Shown here piece by piece: positions 14,963 to 64,000 of a DNA stretch of 64,000 bases; the stretch's first letter is position 1, and every line of letters begins with the position of its first letter. A program made the position numbers and the translations under genes. Origin of the DNA: Halocaridina rubra (Eukaryota > Arthropoda > Malacostraca > Decapoda > Atyidae); the NCBI GenBank assembly GCA_037179515.1, contig JAXCGZ010000097.1, positions 46,001 through 110,000 of the forward strand. The letters run 5' to 3'. The notes beneath the pieces are model-generated. The model did not search any database, was not told the origin of the DNA, and saw only the letters and a program-made list of their open reading frames with translations.

Positions 14963-15585
14963 TACCAGTAATTACTATGAAAATCAGTAAATCTTTAAGG
15001 ATCAAGATCAGTTTCAAGAAGGCTCATCTCTAAAGCTCCTAAGTGAGAAATAATAGACAAGTAGACAAAGCAACAGAAAATTATCAAAATGATACATAAG
15101 TATACCAATGTGGAAAAAAGTATACACAATTTTAGTGATGATAGACAATCAGATCTACAGAAATTGAAGATGAATTTGATCTAAGACACGAGACAGCAAA
15201 TAAAAATTATATAATGGGTGTGTATATATATATATAAGGGAGTCTTCATATAAAGTCGTTTCGAGTTACGGCGTTTCGATTTTACGACAAAGGCCAAAAA
15301 ATAATTAATAAATAATTAAGAAATTAATTTTTGGACCTACCTGGCTGGTGTGGTAAATTCAAACCAAGCGCTGAAAGAGCTTGTGAGAGCAGCAAAGGAA
15401 TACACAGCAAGCAGCACTGCTCTATTCATAATTATCAAGTAAATGGCTTTATTTATTTTTTTATAGACATGGTTATATTGAAGGATTATATAGTTTAAAA
15501 CAAGCACAAACATAAAAATTGTACAAAACTGTGCTTACTTTTACTCATATGGTTTGATGATCATGGCCACGGTCGCAAGGGCTAA

Positions 15586-15726
15586 TCAGAGATTGCAGCC
15601 AATGTTCATAGAAGATTCCCATTTTTCAGCACGGTTTACCACTGCAGTTTTTATTTCCATGGCGATGGCTTTTCTTTTCTTAGTGGCACTGCCATCAGAA
15701 CTATCACTAACACGCTTGGGAGGCAT
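15586..15726 (-). pseudogene. Tigger-like transposase, N-terminal fragment
   Basis: About 46 codons from ATG to stop. The opening basic MPPKR-SDSSDG-KKRKA motif and following helix (EIKTAVVNRAEKWESSMNI) match the beginning of the CENP-B-type DNA-binding domain of Tigger transposases. Everything downstream is lost. Confidence 0.65.
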
Positions 15727-15867
15727 AGTAAAGTCAGTAACATGCGAATACGAGAGAGCAGACGAAAGCACTAGACACAATATGGCGGGTTGGAATAGAC
15801 TGAGAGTTGTTCTTTTCCATCTCCTAATGCCGATTGATACCTATTTCTTACACTAAATTCAACAAAA

Positions 15868-16690
15868 TATTTTGAATAAAATCGTATTTACAGCTATGTG
15901 TTTGGTATTTTTCTTTTTTAAATTCAATATAAATTTTCAATATAATCAACTGTATATAAAAATAAATAAATTAAGCTATTAAATTGATAAATATGAATAC
16001 AGAACAGCTGTGTTTGCTACCATTGTATTTATGAGTATTTTGAATAAAATCGTATCTACAGCTATGTGGTTGGTATTTTTCCTTTTAAATTCAATATAAT
16101 TTTTAATATAACCAACAGTATATAAAAAAAAATTAGATAAATAAAGCCATTAACATGATAAATACGAAATACAGAACAGCTGTGTTTGCTACCTTTGTAT
16201 TCTTGCGTATTTCGAATAAAATCGTATTTACAGCTATATGTTTAAATTTTTCTTTTTAAATTCAATAGAATTTTTCAATATAATGAACTATATATAAAAA
16301 AATAAAAAAATAAAACCATTAACCTGATAAATACGAATACAGAACAGCTATGTTTGCTACCTTTGTATTGTGTGTATTTCAAATAAAATCATATTTGCAG
16401 CTATGTGTTTGGTATTTTTCATTTTAAATTCACTATAATCCTTCAATATAATCAAATATATAAAAAAATAAAAAATAAAGCCATTAACTTGATAAATATG
16501 AATACAGCAGTGCTGCTAGCTGTGCACTTGTGTGTATTTCGAATAAAATCGTATTTACAATTTTTTTTTCAAATTCAATATTATCTTGCAATATACCCAA
16601 ATATGTAAATAAATAAATAAAGCCATTAACTTGATAAATATGAATACACCAGTGCTGGTAGCTGTATATTCCTATGCCATTCTCACAAAC
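15868..16690. repeat. Satellite, ~165-bp unit x5
   Basis: gaataaaatcgtatttacag recurs at about 15872, 16043, 16214, 16382 and 16542. Each is followed by tttggtatttttc and aacagctgtgtttgctacc or relatives. It lies inside the Tigger-like relic, between its inverted repeats. Confidence 0.85.
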
Positions 16691-16824
16691 TATTTTGGTG
16701 TGCAGTTTGAGTTTACCGCACAAGCCAGGTAGGTCTAAATATTATTTTATTAATTATTCTTTACCTTTTGTCGTAATGCTGAAACAACGTAAGTCGGATC
16801 GATGTTATACGAAAACCCACTGAT

Positions 16825-16828
<4 letters not shown>

Positions 16829-16922
<94 letters not shown>

Positions 16923-16927
16923 TATAT
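16829..16927. repeat. (AT)n microsatellite
   Basis: About 100 bp of near-pure AT between two Tigger-family terminal repeats. Confidence 0.97.
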
Positions 16928-17015
16928 AGTAGGTCCTCGTATATCATCGATCTGACTTATGTCGTTTCGCTGTTACAACAAAGGCCAAAAAATAATTAAT
17001 AAATTATAAAAATAA
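16928..17015 (+). mobile_element. Solo terminal repeat of the Tigger-like family
   Basis: gtaggtcctcgtatatcatc, then gacttatgtcgtttcg and acaacaaaggccaaaaaata resemble the left TIR at 15238. It lies just after an (AT)n array and has no partner. Confidence 0.6.
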
Positions 17016-17400
17016 TTAATAAATTTTATATATATATATATATATATATATTTTAAATGACTTCCCCAGAGGAATAATGTAGTACAAAAGATTTACTATA
17101 ACGTTTACGCCGATACAGTACTTTTAAACTACACAAAACAATGCTTGTTACAAGGATTTTTTGGAACAATTTTCATGGATAACAAAATAAGTGCTTAAAT
17201 TAGTGAATTTTGACTAGTTCACTGATCTACTAAAGTTAAAATGCTAATTCAATGAAAACTACTGCTAATTAACATACTCCAAATATAAAACAAAAAATTT
17301 GTTATTGGGATTTATAAATATATTTACGTCAACACCCCACAAAATTTCCTCAGTCTACGGAAGTTTACAATGACCTCTTTTGACTTTTCTTGGATGTGTG

Positions 17401-17408
<8 letters not shown>

Positions 17409-17455
<47 letters not shown>
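17409..17455. repeat. Poly(A) tract, 46 bp
   Basis: Follows a tgtgtgtgtg run; no retroposed gene is recognisable upstream. Confidence 0.97.
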
Positions 17456-17457
<2 letters not shown>

Positions 17458-18300
17458 TTCTCTAAAGATATATCTACAAATTCACATACCTTACACCATC
17501 ATTTTCACACAATTAAAAAAAAAAAAATTCCGATTATTACTTCTCTACTGTTCATTAATTTTCTGAGAGAGAATGTACACGAGTGTATGATATTGTCAGC
17601 GATATTTATGGACACATTATGTTACAAAAACACTCTCAATGTCAATTTCAATAGTCTTCCTTCGGAGCGTCCAGGTCCCTGTAACCAACCCTGAAAAAAA
17701 GAAGAAGAAAAGTTGAGAGAAATTAATGGTGACATTAATCATATTTCACTAGAAAAGATCAAACTAATACTAGGACGAAAAACGTCCTCGGCACATAACG
17801 ACAATAAAGAGCTGTACGTCATATATGTACCACACACATAATTATAAACCTTGAATAAACAGGACAAAAAACCTGCAAGACAGATAATAAAGTTGTATTT
17901 GAATTATAATTAAGGTTGTGGTGGTTTATTATATAGTCTCGTTAGCAGGTCCCTCAAGCTAGTGATGTTACAAAGAAAGTAATATTTCTACTCAAAGCCC
18001 ATTCTGTCTGACAAAAAATATTGCGAAGTCTTTTTTAACATTCTAATGAGTAATATTGATCAACAGTTTTGAATACTAAGAAATATTATTTTCTTCAAGT
18101 AAAGACTCTAAATAAGACTGCTGTAATTGCAGCTATCATAGTCAATACTTTTCTCTTGGTAATAAGATGCCCAAAGTACTCTCAAATATCTTATATTTTA
18201 ATACTGTGTAAAATAGTAATGTCTTCAAGTCAATATATCTTAGTTATTACTTGACTTGTTGTATTATACAGCCTATTAAACGAGCAATAACATGACTAAA
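17456..18300. other. Intergenic DNA, no gene seen
   Basis: May contain the Ars2 3'UTR end (minus strand), but no polyadenylation signal could be assigned with confidence. Confidence 0.4.
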
Positions 18301-18309
18301 TATAGCAAT

Positions 18310-18685
18310 GAAGACTCCCATCTTATTACTTCTAATACTGACACTCCATCTTATCACAGTAATACTTATTACTGACACTCCTCTTATTAATTCTTACATT
18401 GAGACTTCATCTTATTCTTACATAGACACTTCATATTATTGCTACTTATATTAATATTCCATCTTATTCCTGCTTATATGTACTTTCAAACAATCCCATT
18501 ACTTCTTATATTGATATCCCACATTATTATTTCTTATACTGACACTCCATCTAAACACTTCTTATACTGACACTCCATCTTATTACTTCTTATAATGACA
18601 TTCGATCTTGTTATTGTTTATACTGACTTTCAAATAATACCATTGCTTCTTATACTGAAACCCCATCTTATTACCAAGAGACGTA
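18310..18685. repeat. Minisatellite, ~30-bp unit
   Basis: About a dozen diverged copies of cttcttatactgacactccatcttatta. It begins about 70 bases downstream of the Ars2 stop, so it probably forms part of the 3'UTR. Confidence 0.78.
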
Positions 18686-18753
18686 ACACTAAGAGCTGAA
18701 CCAAGACCTTGGCAATTGGAACGGTGCGTACAATTGGGCGGTGTCGTCTAGGC

Positions 18754-45295
<26,542 letters not shown>

Positions 45296-45388
45296 GGTTT
45301 TGTTTCTGAAGCAGAGAACAGAATTCAGTATAAATTTCATGGTTAAAAGTGAGAGCTTTTATTCACCACACATACACTAATACTTCAG

Positions 45389-45712
45389 TAACTCATCTAC
45401 TTACAAACAACCAAGTTATGTACATTCACAGATACAAACAAAAACCTATCCATTATCTACCCATGTATTAATCTAGTATTACTGTCCTGTTTTATGAAAT
45501 TAGTATGACTGTTTTAAAATTCATGAATAATGTATACTTTCAGCTTTATGTAGTAGTTGAGTGTTTTTAGCCTAAGTACTGTACAATAATGCATATATAT
45601 ATATGTACTGTGCAGTAAATGTCTTTTTACCTAAACATAACTTACAAGCAATTCTACTTATGAATGAACTTCTGGAACTTAACGCATTCGTAAGTTTGGG
45701 AGTGTCTGTACA
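45389..45712 (+). mobile_element. MITE copy upstream of Ars2 exon 1
   Basis: The best-preserved 3' end of the family (cgcattcgtaagtttgggag, then tgtctgta). It lies about 85 bases upstream of the first coding exon of Ars2, so any upstream 5'UTR exon must lie beyond it or overlap it. Confidence 0.72.
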
Positions 45713-47607
45713 CAAAATACATAAAGAGATTCTATTCTAGAAGTCATCAAGTTCCAAAAGAAGTGCAGCTGACGAAGAAAATCAATATATCAACGAATTA
45801 ACCACTCCCCTTTCATCTCCTTTTCTTGCGCAACTCGTTGCTATATTAACAACCTCCATCAATGACTATTAATATATCATTCAACTCCATTCCTCTCAAA
45901 GTCATATGAGAAGAAACACCATTTTCATCCGAAGTTCCATAAAAATTATTGCAGATCTGTACCGACATATGCACCCCATAAGTGAACGTGCTCCCTGCGT
46001 GCTGTAAAAGTCGACTTAGTGGGACATAGAGAGATTGGAAATTCTCTTCTTTGTATTTTCCTCCTACAAATAGTCAGCTTTTTTCATTGCATCAGCCTCC
46101 CTTTAAGGGGGATAATGGCTTTTGTATATAGACAGACTGACATACCTTATGTATACAAGAAAAACAACACATTCTTTTACAGTATACATATCTATCAGTA
46201 TATGAAAATACATTAAATACATCTGCAATTTATGAAAGCTCTATGAACACAGTGCCTGGTGCCAACCAAGAGGGTCTGAGTTCAACACCCCAAATTAGCT
46301 ATTAGACCTTTTCAAGAGTGCTTTGGAAATAATATAAGAGTATTGTTATTCACTGCGCAGTACCTCCATTCAACTCAGAATTCTCAGAGAGTACATTTTC
46401 AGAGTGCGGTCAATGGTAGAAAAATTTACAAATTTTGTCTCTGAGTAATGCAAGATGAAAAATAGCACGGTAAACTCAGTATTTCCTATATTTCTGTAGA
46501 TAACAAAAGTATGAGTGCCAATGGATGAAATTTATACTATTCTTCCTGCAAACAGTCAAGAAATCATACGGACATCAAGCAATTAATGTACTTCAAAACA
46601 AAAATCATTCAAATATACAGTATGTTATTAGTCTCACAGACTGAAAACATGATAACTGATTAATTGAACCAAGGGAGTGCACATTCCAAAGGTAATGCAG
46701 TACAGCAAAAATAAAACAAAATTCACTAATAGCTGGATAGTGACACTGTAATTATTTTGTCTAATATGTAAGTACAGTATTTGTCTTTGAAAGCAATAGT
46801 AAACATTCATATTACAGAATTATGCATTTACTGTACTTTCCTTTGTTGGTACAGCATTTTGATGTGTAGGGTATCTAAAAAAGAATGTAAGCTTATTTAA
46901 TAACCCTTTCTTTTTAGTCTCATATTTCATGTGAGCGGCTTTGTCTGTTGGTATGTCTTAAAATGCTCGAAGTGTTTTTCGCTGAAATTTAATTCTGTTA
47001 TCTAAACTACACTATGCATCCTAATTGCTCAAAACTAGTAATACTAGCGATGCTATCAAGTGGTAAAGAAAATGAGTGAATTATGAACAAAACACATATT
47101 GATTAAATACAGAATCCAGAAGCAAATCCCCATCCTAAGAAGCGCGACTATCACAGAAGAGGCAAAGCGCATTGATGTTTTAATACTAAAGCTTTCAAAG
47201 TTAATAAAAAGTATTGCACATATTTACTTTATAGCTTAATTAATCTAAAAAAAAAAAACCTAACACATGTGCTGTATCAAAATAAACTAAAGATTTTTTT
47301 TTTTAAGCTGGCATAGCAAATGTAAACATCTAACATAAAAATATCTATAACAAATTGAAAACAATTTCAATCATAACTGGCATTGGATTAATCTAACCAC
47401 TATTATTATTATGACGATTTCAGAAATAAGGGTGTGAAAGTTAACATTTACCATGAATAGTATAACTAATATTACATTCTATTTAAATTTAATGTTCTTT
47501 ATGGGTATGTCACTGTATCTATATGGGCTTATGGGGGGGGGGGTCAGCCCCCCCCCCAAGTAGTTTGGCATTGATATGATGTAATTTATCTGGTGATAAC
47601 ATAAGTT

Positions 47608-47790
47608 TTCACTCCCAAGTAGGCTTTTCAGCCGATCAGTGGGATTAATCCGACAATTTATCTTTGAGAAAGAGTGGTTTTGAGGAAATAAAACTGGATG
47701 CCGTTCTCAGCGTTCAACGGTGTCTCGATCATGGGTCAACCAACTCCAGAATTGAGCGCGCGGACCACTTGGCCATCGCAGTCCCCTTAC
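47608..47790 (-). repeat. SINE C copy
   Basis: Same order as 23038-23219, including the first 25 bases with only one or two changes. Intergenic, upstream of Ars2. Confidence 0.7.
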
Positions 47791-47929
47791 CTAGAGACTT
47801 CCATTCCTAATCTTGAATCTGTTTGCCGATTCCTAGTCTGCCATGTCCACTTTCCCGATTCCCAAAATTCCGACTCGTATTCAAATCAATGACTACTAAT
47901 AAGTTATTTAGATAATCAGGTGCTGGCAA

Positions 47930-48355
47930 TATTGAAATCGGCAATTTGGAAATTGGCATTTTAGGAATCAGCAATATGGGAATAGGCAATGTGCAAATTG
48001 GTAAAAAAGGACTCGTCAATATGGGGAATAGGCAATGTGCAAACTGGCAAAGAGGGCATCGTCAATATGGGGAATTGGCAATTTGGGAATAGGCAATGTG
48101 CAAATTGGTAAAAAGTGAATCATCAATATGGGGAATTGGCAATTTGGGAATAGGCAATGTGAAAATTGGTAAAAAGGGAATCGTCAATATGGGGAATTGG
48201 CAATTTGGGAATAGGCAATGTGCAAATTGGTAAAAAGGGAATCATCAATATGGGGAATTGGCAATTTGGGAATCAGCAATATGGAAATTTAGTAATTTGG
48301 GAATCAGAAATATGGGAATAGGCAATGTGCGAATTGGCAAATAGGGAATCGGGAA
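47930..48355. repeat. Minisatellite, ~61-bp unit x6-7
   Basis: Repeated gggaattggcaatttgggaataggcaatgtg and aaattggtaaaaagggaatc. G-rich on the plus strand. Confidence 0.9.
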
Positions 48356-48704
48356 ACTGGAACGCTGCCTATCACAACAGGACGCCGTCTGAACACATGT
48401 TTGGCATCGAATGACAAATTCATCCACTAAAACTAACGGATAAATAACACCAAATGGCAATGTTAATTGCCACACGAACCTTCTTTTAGGGTTAAATAAG
48501 GGTCAAAATATCACAATATGATGTAAAATGCACTTTATGTGCCCCTATAGACACACTGACACATCCGTAGACTTGTCAACAAGAAAGACTAAAGATACGA
48601 AATTCAGATATGCTACTTTATCCCCTGGATGTCATCAAACAGTTTTCAGATACTTCTTTTTGGCTTATTTCTTATTTTATAGATATTCGTAAAGTTTTGT
48701 GTAG

Positions 48705-48854
<150 letters not shown>

Positions 48855-49184
48855 AAGCCTAGCTGGTAACTATTAAAGGCGTATCAAAATATCGACATTT
48901 CCACATATCTTTATTATTCAATATCTTTGACTAAATCCAAAACAATTGCTAAAGGATGGTTCTTTTCTCAAACATGCCACTAGAAATAAATTATGATTAA
49001 TTAATACATAATATTTGGCCATAGTTATGAGAAAAAGTACGAGTATTAGCCGTATTTATGCATAAATATTATAAATAGCATCCATAATTGATTTATTATC
49101 GACTGTCATAAATTATCTCTAATCAGTAGCATCATTTCATCAGCTGATCTAACATGGTCTGGGTAGAAATTTTTCAGTATTAAC

Positions 49185-62468
<13,284 letters not shown>

Positions 62469-62639
62469 ATATATTGAAGAGACTAATTACTATTTTAACT
62501 ATAAAAGACTAACGTATTTTTTACTCGATATTGCGATATGTATCAATTACATGACATACAGATTAGTGATGATTATGATGAATTAGTAAAGCATATGATG
62601 ATTAGTGAAGAAATATTATTATTAATATAATGAAGATAT

Positions 62640-63625
62640 TTTGCAAATGACAATGAAATTTTATATATTAAAATTTAGAAATTTAGTTAACTCGTGATCC
62701 AATTCATGACCTGAACTCGTAATAATTCTCATATTTTTTACTAGTTTTTTTTTTTATATTTAATAATTCTCTTTAAGATAGACAATTATACAGCCATGAC
62801 TTTGCAAAATAATACACAACAAATTATTAACAAAACGAAGATTTTCTGCAAATGACAATGAAATTTTATATATTAAAAATTAGAAATTTAGTTAACTCGT
62901 GATCCAATTCATGACCTGAACTCGTAATAATTCTTATATTTTTTACTAGTTTTTTTATTTTATTTATATTTCATAATTCTCTTTAAGATAGACAATTATA
63001 CAGCCATAACTTCGCAAATTAATGCACAACAAATGTATAATTCCAACTGTTAATAATCATGACTATATTAATCTTACATAATAATATGATTAATATTGAG
63101 TGTCAATAATCAGTAAAAATAAAATATTTTTTTAAGTTATAGTTTTCGTGTCGATTATTGTTTTTGTTTTATTTTTTTTTTAATAATTTAATGTGAATAT
63201 ATTGAGTTTTATTTTTCAACTTTTTTTTTTTTAGTTAATATTTACTTTTTAATTCCATATTACTAAGTTTTTTTTTTAATTTGTCAATACAAGTGAATTA
63301 ATTTTATTTTACATAATTAATCATTTGTGAGCTAAGTTATACGCTTTTGTGTGTGGTCATTTTGTACTGAATCTATTTTGATTTTACTATTAGTTAAGTC
63401 GTGATCCAATTCATAACCTAAACTCGTAATAATTCATGTATTTTTTACTTTTTTATATTTAATAATTCTCTTTAAGATAGACAATTATACAGCCATAACT
63501 TCGCAAATTAATGCATAACAAATGTATAATTCCAACTGTTAATAATCATGACTTTATTAATCTTGATTAATAATAAGATTAATATTGAAAGTGAGTCAAT
63601 AATCAGTAAGAAAAATATTTTTTAA
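62640..63625. repeat. AT-rich direct repeats, ~205-bp and ~490-bp spacing
   Basis: gtgatccaattcatgacctgaactcgtaat recurs at about 62694, 62900 and 63400 with its flank ctttaagatagacaattata. gtcgattattgtttt recurs at about 63150 and 63638. It lies just downstream of the Schlafen-type stop and may include its 3'UTR. Confidence 0.8.
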
Positions 63626-63903
63626 GTTCGCGTTTTCGTGTCGATTATTGTTTTTTGTTATTTTTTTGTAATTTAATGTTAATATATTAATTGTTTTATT
63701 TTTCGTTAATTTTTATTTCTTTTTTAGTTCATTTTTAATATTTACTTTTTAATTTCATATGATTTTTTTTTCAATAAAAGTAACTTTGTCATTTTACTTT
63801 TAAGTATATTTTATTTTACATAATTAATCCTATGTAAGCTAAGTTACACGATTTTTTTCTTAATTCATTTTACTTAGTGTATTTTAATTTTACTTTTAAG
63901 CAC

Positions 63904-63907
<4 letters not shown>

Positions 63908-63974
<67 letters not shown>
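63908..63974. repeat. (AT)n microsatellite
   Basis: About 66 bp near the right edge. Confidence 0.97.
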
Positions 63975-63975
<1 letters not shown>

Positions 63976-64000
63976 CTTAGTTAAATATTTCTTATATTAA

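Larger units (their letters stand above)
15238..16819 (-). mobile_element. pogo/Tigger-like DNA transposon relic
   Basis: Long imperfect terminal inverted repeats: left 15238-15366, right 16703-16819. They share motifs such as ggacctacctggctgg and, inverted, caagccaggtaggtct, as well as acgacaaaggccaaaaaataa. A minus-strand fragment encodes MPPKRVSDSSDGSATKKRKA, the start of Tigger/CENP-B-like transposases. The rest of the gene is gone and a 165-bp satellite occupies the interior. Confidence 0.75.

Overview
The window is eukaryotic nuclear DNA: AT-rich, dense in repeats, with genes split into short exons. The best-fitting host is a crustacean, probably a decapod. That is inferred from an arthropod-like Ars2, very abundant di- and trinucleotide microsatellites, many tRNA-headed SINEs, RTE-type LINEs and a Copia element resembling the crustacean GalEa group. 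The species cannot be named from sequence alone.

Two genes could be assembled. Ars2/Serrate (the SRRT orthologue) lies on the minus strand, with its ATG at 45295 and its stop at 18754. Its 17 coding exons join in phase into 912 codons plus stop. The second gene lies on the plus strand from 49185 to 62468. Its 7 exons join in phase into 387 codons plus stop and encode a Schlafen/AlbA_2-type protein with a coiled coil and a Cys-rich segment. The two genes are divergent, with about 3.9 kb between start codons. Ars2 acts with the nuclear cap-binding complex in RNA processing, and some Schlafen-fold proteins are RNA nucleases, but no functional link is shown here.

Layout. 1-18.7 kb is intergenic DNA downstream of Ars2. 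It holds minisatellites, a MITE with a fold-back element nested in it, an RTE LINE with an uninterrupted 1026-codon ORF, a 5'-truncated RTE copy with a 17-bp target-site duplication, a hAT-type MITE with 8-bp TSDs, and a pogo/Tigger-like relic with long terminal inverted repeats. 18.7-45.3 kb is Ars2. Its introns contain SINEs, a degraded Copia element, minisatellites, a 300-bp GA tract, and an ~81-bp tandem array that repeats the exon 6 3' splice site. 45.3-49.2 kb is the divergent intergenic region. 49.2-62.5 kb is the Schlafen-type gene. Its first intron holds two LINEs in opposite orientation, and its later introns hold (ATT)n and (CT)n arrays, SINEs and a 148-bp hairpin element. 62.5-64 kb is AT-rich direct repeats.

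I found no CRISPR array, operon, rRNA, stand-alone tRNA gene or convincing unknown multi-gene system. The most unusual signals are the decoy-acceptor array beside Ars2 exon 6, the divergent Ars2/Schlafen pair, and the LINE-tail (ATT)n arrays that supply sequence up to Schlafen-gene splice acceptors.
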